Both the position numbers and the translations under genes were made by a program. 64,000 nt of DNA from Gordoniibacillus chartarius. GTDB taxonomy: Bacteria > Bacillota > Bacilli > Paenibacillales > NBRC-103111. The stretch is from positions 162,057 to 226,056 of the forward strand of contig NZ_JBHLWN010000027.1 of the NCBI RefSeq assembly GCF_042432825.1, read 5' to 3'. This document shows, in pieces, positions 32,554-41,573 of this stretch (positions are counted from its first letter, which is position 1; each line of letters opens with the position of its first letter). Below the pieces are notes generated by a model. The model did no database searches and had not been told where the DNA came from. It worked only from the letters and a program-made list of their open reading frames with translations.

Positions 32554-34455
32554 ATGAAGTATGCAATCGGAATTGACATCGGAGGCACCAAAACGGCGAT
32601 CGGACTCGTTGACCCTGCGGGTCACATTGCGGCAAAGCGCGTGCTGGCAACGGAAGGACCGCCGGAAGCTATGGTTGTGAGGATCGCAGCAGCGGTCCGC
32701 GAGCTGTGCAGCGAAGCTGCCGTCGAGCCTAGCCAAGTGCTTGGAATCGGTATTGGCGCCCCCGGCCCCTTGCATCCTGCAAGCGGAACTATCGTCTGCC
32801 CGCCGAATTTGCCGGATTGGAAAGGATTCCAGCTGGTGAGTGAGCTTCAGAAATATGTCGATCATCCTATCCTTATGGAAAATGACGCAACTGCCGCAAC
32901 TTTAGCCGAAAAATGGGTCGGAGCCGGAACGGACAGCGATCATTTCGTTTATGTGACGATCAGTACGGGAATTGGAGCCGGTATTTACATGCACGGCCAA
33001 TTGGTCACCGGCTCGACAGGCAATGCCGGGGATGCCGGTCATATTGTGATCGACCCCGCGGCGGGACGCTGCTCTTGCGGCCAAGACGGCTGTTGGGAAT
33101 TCGTCGCTTCGGGAACGGCCATCGCCCGGCAAGCATCCGCGAAGCTCGAACGTCCGGTCACTGCGGAAGAGGCTTTTGCGCTGGCATCTCAGGGAGACAA
33201 GCAGATGCTCGAGGTGTATGAAACGGCGTTTCGCCAAGTCGGCGTCGGCTGCGTCACCTTGATTAACTTATTGGACCCGGACAAAATCATCATTGGGGGC
33301 GGCGTTTCCAAAGTAGGAGATGTATTGTTCCGGGAAGTTGCCCGCTACGTGGAAAAGAACGCCCTCAACCCGTCCGGACGGCAAACGCCGGTCGTCCCTG
33401 CGGCGCTCGGCCAGGATGCCGGCCTGATCGGGGCGGCCGCTCTCCTTCACATCGGCAAAGCCCAAGGCGAAGGAAACCAAAATTCGTCCATTGAACCGAT
33501 ATTTTTGCAGCCTGTGTTTCAAGAGCGTATATGGGGCGGCACCAAATTAAAGGAAGGGTTCGGTTACGACATTCCTTCCCCGCATACCGGCGAGTGCTGG
33601 GCGGTCTCGGCGCATCCGAACGGCCAAAGCATCGTGCGAAACGGCAGGTTTCAAGGAAAGACGCTGGGCGAGCTTTGGGTGCAGCATCGTGAACTATTTA
33701 GCGCCCCGGGGACAACAGACGCCGAGGCTCCGTTCCCCTTATTAATCAAAATCCTCGACGCCTCGGACGATTTGTCCGTGCAAGTGCATCCCGATGACGA
33801 ATATGCAGCTATTAACGAACACGGCGAACTCGGCAAAACGGAATGCTGGTACATCCTCGACGCCGAGCCCGATGCGGAAATCATTTTCGGGCACCGGGCG
33901 CAAACGAAAGAACAGCTTGTGGATTACATCCGCAGCGGAAACTGGTCCGACCTGTTAACGAGGGTTAAGGTGAAAGCAGGCGACTTTTACTACATACCGA
34001 GCGGTACTCTGCACGCCTTGGGCAAAGGAATCGTTGTGCTGGAAACGCAACAAAGCTCCGACACGACGTATCGGGTTTATGATTATAACCGGGTCGGTCC
34101 GGATGGGAAGCTTCGCGAGCTTCACCTCGACAAAGCGATCGAAGTGACCAGCGTGCCGCATGTACCGGCGGAGACTCATACGGCTTCCGAGGTATATGAG
34201 GACTGTACAAGAACGACGTACATCCGCAATTCATTTTTCACCGTACAAAGATGGGAGATTGCCGGAACTGCTTCATTCGCATCCGAAGACCGGTTTCTCA
34301 TCGCAAGCGTCGTTAGCGGAACCGGCGCCATCGATTGCGGAGATGCGTTGTTCGCTTTGCGCAAAGGCGATCATTTCCTGCTGCCCCGGAATCTCGGCCC
34401 GTACCGGATCAGCGGAAGGCTGGAGCTCATCGTATCAAGCACCGGTCAGAAGTAA
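32554..34455 (+). CDS. Fusion of ROK sugar kinase and class I mannose-6-phosphate isomerase
   Basis: One 633-residue frame carries two complete enzymes. Residues 1-300 are a ROK kinase: ATP loop DIGGTKT, catalytic Asp111 in ENDAT, and the zinc set His163 with Cys173, Cys175 and Cys180 (CSCGQDGCWE). Residues 313-633 are a type I phosphomannose isomerase with zinc ligands Gln410 and His412 (VQVHPDD), Glu430 (KTECWY) and His487 (SGTLHALG). The linker (GKAQGEGNQNSS) is short. In Bacillus subtilis the equivalent activities are separate neighbouring genes (gmuE, gmuF). The fusion would turn mannose into mannose 6-phosphate and then fructose 6-phosphate, the expected end of mannan breakdown. GAGGAGG precedes the ATG. 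Kinase preference for mannose, fructose or glucose is not proven. Confidence 0.93.
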   Translation: MKYAIGIDIGGTKTAIGLVDPAGHIAAKRVLATEGPPEAMVVRIAAAVRELCSEAAVEPSQVLGIGIGAPGPLHPASGTIVCPPNLPDWKGFQLVSELQKYVDHPILMENDATAATLAEKWVGAGTDSDHFVYVTISTGIGAGIYMHGQLVTGSTGNAGDAGHIVIDPAAGRCSCGQDGCWEFVASGTAIARQASAKLERPVTAEEAFALASQGDKQMLEVYETAFRQVGVGCVTLINLLDPDKIIIGGGVSKVGDVLFREVARYVEKNALNPSGRQTPVVPAALGQDAGLIGAAALLHIGKAQGEGNQNSSIEPIFLQPVFQERIWGGTKLKEGFGYDIPSPHTGECWAVSAHPNGQSIVRNGRFQGKTLGELWVQHRELFSAPGTTDAEAPFPLLIKILDASDDLSVQVHPDDEYAAINEHGELGKTECWYILDAEPDAEIIFGHRAQTKEQLVDYIRSGNWSDLLTRVKVKAGDFYYIPSGTLHALGKGIVVLETQQSSDTTYRVYDYNRVGPDGKLRELHLDKAIEVTSVPHVPAETHTASEVYEDCTRTTYIRNSFFTVQRWEIAGTASFASEDRFLIASVVSGTGAIDCGDALFALRKGDHFLLPRNLGPYRISGRLELIVSSTGQK

Positions 34456-34461
34456 ATCAAA

Positions 34462-34495
34462 AACGGACGGTCCTCCCGATGGAGAGCCGTCCGTT
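34462..34495. terminator. Bidirectional terminator between ROK-PMI gene and histidine kinase gene
   Basis: AACGGACGG and CCGTCCGTT form a 9-bp stem between convergent genes. The minus strand continues with TTTTT, making it best for the histidine kinase gene, and the plus strand continues with a short AT-rich tail. Confidence 0.75.
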
Positions 34496-34497
34496 AT

Positions 34498-36291
34498 TTA
34501 CGATGAACTGCGAATCTTCATGATCACCTTCGTCCCCTTGCCGAAATGACTTTCCACGCGGAGCCCGTATTCCTTGCCGTAATGCAGCTTGATTCGCTCA
34601 TTCACGTTTTGCAGCCCGATTCCTCGCCCTGTACCTTGCTCATAAATGATTTTATCGAACCGGTCGTTCAGCTTATCTACGAGCTCCTTGCTCATGCCAA
34701 CACCGTCGTCGCTCAGGATAAAGAATATGTCCGTACCGAGCTGATAAGCGGATACGCCGATTTCGCCCGACCCTCCGTACTTCTCATAGCCGTGATAGAT
34801 GGAATTCTCTACAATCGGCTGCAGCACGAGCTTTAACATAGGGGTTCGAAGCAACTCCGGAGGCACGTCCATCTTGAGTGCAAACTTATCGTTAAAGCGC
34901 ATGTTCTGCAGGTACAAATAATGCTCCAAATGCTCCAGCTCCGATTGCACCGTGCCGGTTTCGTTGCCCCTGGTCAAGCTGTAGCGAAGCATTTGACCTA
35001 AGTTATACGTCATAGCGGCAACCTGCTCGTCATCATTGAGCTCCGCCATCATCCGTATCGTTTCCAGTGTATTGTAAATAAAATGCGGATTGATTTGGCT
35101 TTGCAGCGCTCGCATCTCCGCTTCCTTCTTCAGCAGGCGGCTGTCGGTCACTTCGCCGATCAGCTCCTCGATGCGGCCGACCATCTGGTTAAAATGCTTG
35201 CCGAGCAAGCCCACTTCATCGGCATATCGCACATGAAGCCGCACGTTCAGATTGCCGGCCTGGACCTGTTTCATGATTTTGGACATTTTGCTTAAAGGCT
35301 TGGTCAAGAAATGTGAAATGACGATGGAAACGAGCAGCGCGAAGCCCGTAATGGCGAGAGTTGCCAGGATCGTCACGTTCCGGTTCAGCTTCGCCTTGGC
35401 CGTTACTTCCTTCATCGGGATCAAGGAAACCATTTTCCATTCGGTCTTGTCCGAGGTCATGTACGTACAAATGTACGGCTCCCCTTCCCAGTCCACTTCA
35501 AAGCTGCCCTGCTTCCCTTGAAGCCTGTTCAGGAAGGGCCAGCGTTCATTGTTCTGGGTAATATACGAACGGTCGCTGTCATACACAATATGGTTTTGCT
35601 GGTCGAGAATCATCGATTTGCCCTTCGTAATCGCATCCAGCTCGTTAACGGTCTTGGCCATGACATTCACCGAGGTGTCGAAGACGATGATGCCGATCGG
35701 CGTAATCGAGGCGGCATCGCGAATTTCACGAACGACCGAAAACACGTAATCCTTGCTTCCCGAGGAATACTCGACCTCTTGCACAGGCAGCAGCACGGGC
35801 AGCCCGTCGGCTTCCTTGGCCAGCTGGCGAAAATAAGGAATATTGTCCCGGATATCGTTGCGAACGCCATCGGTTTTCAGGTTGTAGTACAGCTCGTCAT
35901 AATTGTCGATAATGTAGACCGAAGTCGTATCCTGCTTAATGTTATTAATCGAAAGAATGGACAGCTCTACCGTCCGCAGTTTATCGAAGCTGCGTCCCGG
36001 CTGGGTAAGCTTGGCCTGCATCTCCTCCATGAAGAGCGGAAGAGCGGAGATTCGCTTAATGTCCATGATGTAATTGTCCAGCTTGTCCAGAAGCTCCGAG
36101 GTCGTCCCCAGCACGTACGTTTCGGTATTTTCCTGCATCGACCTTGAATAATTCTGGTAAGAAATAAAGCTTGTCAATGTAAGCGGCAGCGTAATCAGAA
36201 AGAGAAACACGACAATCAGCTTCTTCTTCATGCTGGCATCGGCGAAAAGCAGCCATATTCTCGTACCCGCTCGCTTGAAACCGGAATTCAT
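34498..36291 (-). CDS. YesM-type sensor histidine kinase
   Basis: A 597-residue membrane kinase. Helix 1 (LIVVFLFLITLPLTLTSFI) and helix 2 (TILATLAITGFALLVSIVI) enclose an extracytoplasmic dCache-like domain of about 260 residues. HAMP follows (KPLSKMSKIMKQVQAGNLNV), then the His_kinase domain with the phosphoacceptor His403 in QSQINPHFIYNTLE, then the ATPase domain (LQPIVENSIYHGY, SDDGVGMS, GRGIGLQNVNERI). YesM kinases pair with YesN regulators, here encoded two genes upstream at 37650. The gene between them is an extracellular binding protein, so the kinase may sense sugar through that protein. GGAGG lies before the ATG. It is the last gene of the transport operon. Confidence 0.95.
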   Translation of the reverse strand: MNSGFKRAGTRIWLLFADASMKKKLIVVFLFLITLPLTLTSFISYQNYSRSMQENTETYVLGTTSELLDKLDNYIMDIKRISALPLFMEEMQAKLTQPGRSFDKLRTVELSILSINNIKQDTTSVYIIDNYDELYYNLKTDGVRNDIRDNIPYFRQLAKEADGLPVLLPVQEVEYSSGSKDYVFSVVREIRDAASITPIGIIVFDTSVNVMAKTVNELDAITKGKSMILDQQNHIVYDSDRSYITQNNERWPFLNRLQGKQGSFEVDWEGEPYICTYMTSDKTEWKMVSLIPMKEVTAKAKLNRNVTILATLAITGFALLVSIVISHFLTKPLSKMSKIMKQVQAGNLNVRLHVRYADEVGLLGKHFNQMVGRIEELIGEVTDSRLLKKEAEMRALQSQINPHFIYNTLETIRMMAELNDDEQVAAMTYNLGQMLRYSLTRGNETGTVQSELEHLEHYLYLQNMRFNDKFALKMDVPPELLRTPMLKLVLQPIVENSIYHGYEKYGGSGEIGVSAYQLGTDIFFILSDDGVGMSKELVDKLNDRFDKIIYEQGTGRGIGLQNVNERIKLHYGKEYGLRVESHFGKGTKVIMKIRSSS

Positions 36292-36315
36292 GAGAGCCTC
36301 CTTCTTCGCGTCCGA

Positions 36316-37599
36316 TCAAGGGGAAGCGCGCAGCGCATTTCGGATCCGAGCCCACTGCTTGTTGTATTTGTCCAGTACCTGTTCGGAATCGCCCAACAAG
36401 TATTCTTGAACGACAGCGGGCATCTCCAGCTGGGCTTTATTCAGAATCTGGCTGTACAGCTCGGAATCCAGAGCGTACTCCACATACTCCGGCCGATACG
36501 ATTCCAGCTCTTGAAGCTGAGGGAGCTTGACGGCCCGGTTCTTCAGCACGGGAATCAATCCCGAATACTCCTCATAGTCGGATTGTTCCAGCATCCACTT
36601 GACGAAGGCTTTGGCCGCCGCGGCATGCTTCGTATTTTTTCCCACCGCATAGAAGCGGTCCGGGTACAAGGTAGCCCGCGGCTTGCCCGAATTGTCGGCC
36701 GGAAACGGGAACATGCCGATATCCTCCGGCTTGGCGCCGTTCTCAATCAGTTGATTGACGAGCCAATTGCCGTTGATGGTCATTGCTGTTTTCCCTTCCG
36801 CCATATCCCTCTTCGAGAGCTCCCAATTCGTATCGTACAAGTTGCTCTCCAGGTAGTTATTCAGGTACAGCTTCTTGAGAATGGCCATCGATTGCACATA
36901 GGGCGAGTCCGGTTGAAACGGCGCATCCGTCTTGGTCATCTCATTCTTGATCGCCCCCGTTCCCGAGAGCAGCAGAGGCACATCGCTGGTCCATACTTGA
37001 AGCGGCCAGCGGTCTTTGAAGTTGGACGCCAGCGGCACGACGCCGATCTGCTTCAGCTTGGCGCATACGGCAAAGAACTCGTCCAGCGTACGGGGAGGCT
37101 CGGTTATGCCTGCTTTGCGGAAAGCTGCCTTGTTATATACTACCCCGGTGACGGCAACCCCGGAGGATATGCCGTAAATGTCCCCTTGGTACGATTTGAA
37201 TTCCGAAAAATACAGCTCAGACGGATTATAGCCAAGACTTCCGAGCGGCAGAAAAAATTTCGGCAGATCGGCAACCGGAATGAGCGGAATCAGCATGACA
37301 TCGGGCGTTTCACCCGAGGCCAGCCTGATTTTGATGTTTTTATCATAATCGCGCAGGGCTTCGAACTGGATCGTAACAGTCGGATAGCGGCTCTTGAATT
37401 CCTTCGCGTACTGTTTATATTTCGTCTCGATGAGATCGGTCCGGTTGGTCACCACCGTGATCGTGCCGTTCCATTCCGGATCTGCCGCAACGCTTGGCGT
37501 CGTTGCCGTTTGTCCGGTTTGCGTAAGACCGATCGAGCAGCCTGACAAGCCCGCAACCGCGGTTACAAAGAGAAGTGCTGCCCTTATTTGCCTCATCAT
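36316..37599 (-). CDS. Second sugar-binding lipoprotein, likely sensory partner of the YesM-type kinase
   Basis: About 427 residues, a family 1 extracellular solute-binding protein. The signal ends with a lipobox (VAGLSGCS). It is a clear paralogue of the transporter binding protein at 40238: both contain the pattern F-L/V-TNRTD followed by YKEYAK-type helices, NADLPKYFxPL-like and LASNFKDRWPLQ-like segments. It lies between the response regulator and kinase genes rather than next to the permeases. In Geobacillus stearothermophilus the AraPST system uses a binding lipoprotein, a kinase and a regulator to sense arabinose, and this trio has the same parts. A sensing rather than transport role is therefore likely, though not proven. 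Start codons at 37599 or 37596 are equally possible. Confidence 0.87.
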   Translation of the reverse strand: MMRQIRAALLFVTAVAGLSGCSIGLTQTGQTATTPSVAADPEWNGTITVVTNRTDLIETKYKQYAKEFKSRYPTVTIQFEALRDYDKNIKIRLASGETPDVMLIPLIPVADLPKFFLPLGSLGYNPSELYFSEFKSYQGDIYGISSGVAVTGVVYNKAAFRKAGITEPPRTLDEFFAVCAKLKQIGVVPLASNFKDRWPLQVWTSDVPLLLSGTGAIKNEMTKTDAPFQPDSPYVQSMAILKKLYLNNYLESNLYDTNWELSKRDMAEGKTAMTINGNWLVNQLIENGAKPEDIGMFPFPADNSGKPRATLYPDRFYAVGKNTKHAAAAKAFVKWMLEQSDYEEYSGLIPVLKNRAVKLPQLQELESYRPEYVEYALDSELYSQILNKAQLEMPAVVQEYLLGDSEQVLDKYNKQWARIRNALRASP

Positions 37600-37649
37600 G
37601 CGGTTCCTGACTTCTCCTTCCTGCAAAGGCTTACAACTTTTCGCATGCG

Positions 37650-38390
37650 CTAATTTCGTTCCTTGTATTCCTTAGGCGTTACGCCCGTTATTTTTTTGAA
37701 CAGCTTATTGAAGTACACCGGGTCCGAGTAACCGACCATGCCGGCAATTTCGTAATTTTTCAATTTTGGAAAATCCGCCATAAATTGTTTCGCCTTTTCG
37801 ATCCGCAGCGTCATCAGAAAATCGGTCACCGTGCTCCCTGTCTGCTGGCGGAAAAATTTACTGACATAGCTGGGGCTGAGCTCGACTCTCTCCGCTAGCT
37901 TCTCCAGGTTGAACGGCTTATCGTATTCCTTCTCCAGAATGTACCGGATCCGTTCCACCACATAATGCTCTTGCCCCCGGACCACCTGCTGGTGGTCTTC
38001 GGGGGCTGTTTCTTCCTTCATATGGTACAGCTTCCATAGAGCCTGGCATAATTCGTATTTGTCGAGCGGCTTCAGGAAATAATCGGTAACGCCGAATCGC
38101 AATGCCTGTCTGGCATATTCAAATTCATTAAACCCGCTTAAGATGATGACCGGCAGATCCGGCATCTTCTCTTTGACCTTCTCAATGAGTCTGAGACCGT
38201 CCATGACCGGCATTTTGATATCGGTGATCAGCACGTCCAGCTCGCCCGGCGCCAGCTTCGACAGTTCGGCCCATGCTTCCATCCCGTTGGCGTACAGGCC
38301 GGCAATATGAACGGGAAGCTCCGATTTGCTCAATATTTTCGCGATGCCCAGACGAATGAATTCTTCATCATCCACGATTATAACATTCAT
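37650..38390 (-). CDS. YesN-type response regulator with AraC DNA-binding domain
   Basis: A 246-residue regulator. The receiver domain has the acidic pair VDDEE, phosphoacceptor Asp57 (LITDIKMP), and Lys in YFLKPLD. Two AraC-type helix-turn-helix units follow (FNLEKLAERVELSPSYVSKFFRQQTG and YEIAGMVGYSDPVYFNKLFKKITGVTPKEY). It is about half the length of typical YesN proteins because the central linker domain is missing. AGGAG lies before the ATG. Likely targets are the promoters at 41595-41643 and 45461-45509, which share an upstream element at fixed distance from the -10 box. Confidence 0.93.
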   Translation of the reverse strand: MNVIIVDDEEFIRLGIAKILSKSELPVHIAGLYANGMEAWAELSKLAPGELDVLITDIKMPVMDGLRLIEKVKEKMPDLPVIILSGFNEFEYARQALRFGVTDYFLKPLDKYELCQALWKLYHMKEETAPEDHQQVVRGQEHYVVERIRYILEKEYDKPFNLEKLAERVELSPSYVSKFFRQQTGSTVTDFLMTLRIEKAKQFMADFPKLKNYEIAGMVGYSDPVYFNKLFKKITGVTPKEYKERN

Positions 38391-38424
38391 AACGGCTCAC
38401 TCCTACGGCCTCTCCAACCCGAGA

Positions 38425-39255
38425 TCAGGATTTCACTGCGCCGCTCGTCACACCGGAGAAAATGTATTTCTGCAGCAGCAGATATAAGATGACGGTTGGA
38501 ATCATGATGATCAGAATAGCTGCACATATATAATTCCATTCCGCCTGATTGATTCCTGCAAAACGCATGATAGAGGTTGAAACGACGCCCAGCTGGCTCT
38601 TCGGCATGTAAAGATACGGGATATACAAGTCGTTGTAAATATTGATCGTCTTCAGGATGACCAAAGTGGCCGTCGCCGGCGATAGTAATGGGAAAATCAT
38701 GTTCCAGTAGATGCGGACGAGTGACGCCCCGTCGATCATCGCGCTTTCGTCCAGCTCATAAGGAATATTTTTAATGAATTGCATATAAATGTATATCTGT
38801 ACAACGTCGGCTCCGATGTAAAGAATAATGGGCGCATACAGCGTGTTGAACAGATGCAGACTTTGAATAATCGAAAATACGGCGACCTGCGTGGTAATGG
38901 TTGGAATGATCGTTGCCGCCAAGAAGGCACCCATGATCATGCTTTTCCCCCGAAAATGGAACCGGCCGATGGCGTACGCTACCATCGTTCCAAGCACCAC
39001 ATTGCCGGCCAGCGAAACGGTAATGATGATGAACGTGTTGAGGAACGCTTGATCCATATGCGCCCGTTCAAACACGATACGAAAATTTTCAAAGTTCAGG
39101 AAGCTCTCCGGAAGCGTAAACGGACCGGAGGAACCGAACTCGTCCTTTTTCTTAAACGCATTGACGAACACCACATACGGCGGAAAAATGACTACGAAGA
39201 CAGCGAGCACTAACAGTACGTATTGCAATCCGGTCATTAAGCTTTTGCGCGCCAC
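38425..39255 (-). CDS. Carbohydrate ABC transporter permease, MalG type
   Basis: A 276-residue permease with six helices and the EAA loop DESAMIDGASLVRIYWNMIFPLLSPA that docks onto the ATPase. It would pair with the MalF-type protein encoded 3 bp upstream. The start is GTG, preceded by GGGGGAG. No MsmK-type ATPase gene is in the operon, which is usual for Gram-positive oligosaccharide importers that share one ATPase. The substrate, by context, is mannooligosaccharide. Confidence 0.94.
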   Translation of the reverse strand: MARKSLMTGLQYVLLVLAVFVVIFPPYVVFVNAFKKKDEFGSSGPFTLPESFLNFENFRIVFERAHMDQAFLNTFIIITVSLAGNVVLGTMVAYAIGRFHFRGKSMIMGAFLAATIIPTITTQVAVFSIIQSLHLFNTLYAPIILYIGADVVQIYIYMQFIKNIPYELDESAMIDGASLVRIYWNMIFPLLSPATATLVILKTINIYNDLYIPYLYMPKSQLGVVSTSIMRFAGINQAEWNYICAAILIIMIPTVILYLLLQKYIFSGVTSGAVKS

Positions 39256-39258
39256 CTT

Positions 39259-40146
39259 CTACTCCCCCTTCCGGTTGATGACTTGATTTTGAATGCCCAG
39301 AATCACGACGGTAATCAACAGCAGCACAATGCTCATCGCGGATGCCAGCCCGTAATTGTTAAATTGGAAGGCGGTCTCCACCGTCTTGAAGACGAAGGTT
39401 GTCGATGCGCCCGCCGGTCCGCCGTTTGTCAGAATGAACGGAAGGTCGAATACGGAGAGAGCGCCGCTGATCGTGAGGAACATGTTCAGCTCAATGATTT
39501 TTGTTAAATGAGGAAGCGTCAAATGCCAAAACTGCTGGGAGCCGCTGGCCCCATCGATCGTGGCCGCTTCATACATATCACCGGGAATAGCCTGCAGCGC
39601 TCCGATATAAATGACCATATTGTATCCCATGAATCTCCAGAATCCGACGGATGCCAAAGAATAGTTGACGATATTGGAATTGCCGAGCCAGCTCGTCTTC
39701 AAGGCGCCAAGCCCTACCGCATCGAGCAATGCGTTTAGGGAGCCGGTCGTCGTATCGAATACGAACTGAAACATGAAGGCGACCGCGACGCCGTTCATAA
39801 TGAACGGCAGGAATAAGATCATCCGGAAGAAGTTGCGCCCCTTCAGCTTCCGATTCAGAATGACGGCGAACAATAAGGCGACTGCATTCTGCACGACACC
39901 GACGAGAAAATACGGAATTTGATTGACGAACACACCGAAGATCTTCGGATTTTGAAAGATCTCGACATAATTGTTCCACCCGATCCACTTCTGGTCCGGA
40001 CTTACTCCGTCCCAATCCGTAAAGCTGAGATAAACGAGCTTCAATGCAGGGTAAAACGTAAATGTAAAAAGGAGCGACATCGGAATCAGCAGAAACCCTA
40101 TGATTACGATCCATTTCTGAGACTTATAAGACAATGCGTTGAACAT
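39259..40146 (-). CDS. Carbohydrate ABC transporter permease, MalF type
   Basis: A 295-residue permease with six helices and the EAA loop YEAATIDGASGSQQFWHLTLPHL. It partners with the MalG-type permease and the binding protein at 40238. GGAGAG lies before the ATG. Its gene is separated from the binding-protein gene by a strong hairpin at 40185-40222, so it is probably expressed at a lower level than that protein. Confidence 0.94.
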   Translation of the reverse strand: MFNALSYKSQKWIVIIGFLLIPMSLLFTFTFYPALKLVYLSFTDWDGVSPDQKWIGWNNYVEIFQNPKIFGVFVNQIPYFLVGVVQNAVALLFAVILNRKLKGRNFFRMILFLPFIMNGVAVAFMFQFVFDTTTGSLNALLDAVGLGALKTSWLGNSNIVNYSLASVGFWRFMGYNMVIYIGALQAIPGDMYEAATIDGASGSQQFWHLTLPHLTKIIELNMFLTISGALSVFDLPFILTNGGPAGASTTFVFKTVETAFQFNNYGLASAMSIVLLLITVVILGIQNQVINRKGE

Positions 40147-40184
40147 GCGATTCTCTCTCCTTCCACCCTATCTTCAGGTTTAAT

Positions 40185-40222
40185 GCAAAATGGATTATCG
40201 ACGAACGGATAATCCATTTTGC
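40185..40222 (-). repeat. Intercistronic hairpin between binding-protein and permease genes
   Basis: GCAAAATGGATTATC (40185-40199) and GATAATCCATTTTGC (40208-40222) are perfectly complementary over 15 bp, with an 8-nt loop. No T-tract follows on the minus strand. Similar structures between malE and malF of enteric bacteria stabilise the upstream message and reduce downstream expression; a similar effect is likely here. Confidence 0.85.
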
Positions 40223-40237
40223 CTCAACCGGTTTCTA

Positions 40238-41548
40238 TTAATAGCCGAGCGACTTCTTGGCGTCCGCCCATTGTTTATTGAATTTATCGAAGACGGCTTT
40301 GCCGTCTCCCAGAACGAAGTCCTGTACCATAGCCGGCGGATCGATCTGCGCTTTGTTCTGCGTAGCGATCGCTTGATCGTTGTCCGGTACGCCTTCAATG
40401 AACGTCGGATTGAACGATTTGAATTCGGTCAGCTGCGCCAGCTCCGGCTGCTTATCCTTCAGGACCGGAATGAAGCCGGCGAATTTGTCAAAGCCCGAGT
40501 CCTCGATCATCCATTTGACAAACGCTTTGGCTGTCTCTGCATTTTTGCTGTTCTTGTTCACCGCGTAGAACCAATCCGGGTTCAAAGGCGAATTGATTTT
40601 CCCCGAATTATCGTAAGGCATCGGGAAGAATCCGATATCTTCGGACTTCGCGCCGTTCTCGATAACCTGATTAATGACCCAGTTGCCCAGCAGGTACATC
40701 GCGAACTTGCCCGAGGCTACGTCTTTCTTCGACTGCTCCCAGTTTGTGGAGTTGATATCCGGCTCCAAATAACCCTTCTGATGCAGGTTCTTCAGGATAC
40801 CGAACGATTTGGCATAAGCGCCGTCGAGTGTGTACGGAGCATCCGATTTAATGCGGTCGTTGGCCACATTCGCGGTGCCGGCGATCGCCGGAGGAAGATC
40901 ATACACCCAAGACTGCAGCGGCCACTTGTCCTTGAAGTTCGAAGCCAACGGCACGATGCCTTTCGCTTTCAGCTTATCCATTGCTGCGTACAGCTCGTCG
41001 AGCGTCTTCGGGATGGCCGTAATGCCAGCAGCTTGAAACGCCTTTTTGTTGTAAACGATGCCAACCGTAGACGCGCCGGATGCAATGCCGTAAGTTTTAC
41101 CGCCGGTCGCCTTGTAATCTTTAAAGTAAATTTTGTCGTTCAGTCCCAGATCGTCGAGTGGAGCAAAATATTTCGGCAAATCCGCATTCGGAATCGTCGG
41201 GACAAGTACGATGTCCGGGAAGTCTCCGGATGAGATGCGCACCTTCAGCGTCTTGTCGTAATCGCGTACAGCTTCAAACTCGATTTCCGCGTTCGGATAT
41301 TTTTCCTTGAACCGCTTGGCATATTCCTTATACTCTTTGTCGACCATATCCGTACGGTTTGTCAGGAACGTCACTTTCCCTTTGATGCTGGCGTTCCCGC
41401 CGGCACCGGCGGCCGAGCTTGCGGCAGGCGCCGTAGAAGAGTTGCCGGAGTCAGCCGGTTTGCCGCTCTCGTTGCCGGCGGTTCCGCAAGCTGCCAATAC
41501 GGAAAGAGACATGATTGCCGTTATTGCGGCCGGTAGCATATTTCTCAT
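40238..41548 (-). CDS. Carbohydrate ABC transporter substrate-binding lipoprotein
   Basis: A 436-residue family 1 binding protein with lipobox SVLAACG and a Ser/Ala/Gly-rich linker before the mature domain (TNRTDMVDKEYKEYAKRF, FKDKWPLQSWVYDLPPA, TAKAFVKWMIEDSG). It would capture oligosaccharides released by the surface mannanase at 41680 and hand them to the permeases downstream. GAGGGG lies before the ATG. It is the first gene of the operon, driven by the promoter at 41595-41643. A paralogue lies at 36316. Confidence 0.94.
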   Translation of the reverse strand: MRNMLPAAITAIMSLSVLAACGTAGNESGKPADSGNSSTAPAASSAAGAGGNASIKGKVTFLTNRTDMVDKEYKEYAKRFKEKYPNAEIEFEAVRDYDKTLKVRISSGDFPDIVLVPTIPNADLPKYFAPLDDLGLNDKIYFKDYKATGGKTYGIASGASTVGIVYNKKAFQAAGITAIPKTLDELYAAMDKLKAKGIVPLASNFKDKWPLQSWVYDLPPAIAGTANVANDRIKSDAPYTLDGAYAKSFGILKNLHQKGYLEPDINSTNWEQSKKDVASGKFAMYLLGNWVINQVIENGAKSEDIGFFPMPYDNSGKINSPLNPDWFYAVNKNSKNAETAKAFVKWMIEDSGFDKFAGFIPVLKDKQPELAQLTEFKSFNPTFIEGVPDNDQAIATQNKAQIDPPAMVQDFVLGDGKAVFDKFNKQWADAKKSLGY

Positions 41549-41573
41549 GTAGTGTTTCCCCTCTCAATTGGTT

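Noticed and set aside
36406..37545. 379-codon plus-strand frame opposite the second binding-protein gene
   Set aside because: It mirrors a clear lipoprotein gene, has an improbable composition and no ribosome site; it arises from codon bias on the opposite strand.
40190..41233. 347-codon plus-strand frame opposite the transporter binding protein
   Set aside because: Antisense shadow; no family resemblance and no ribosome site.
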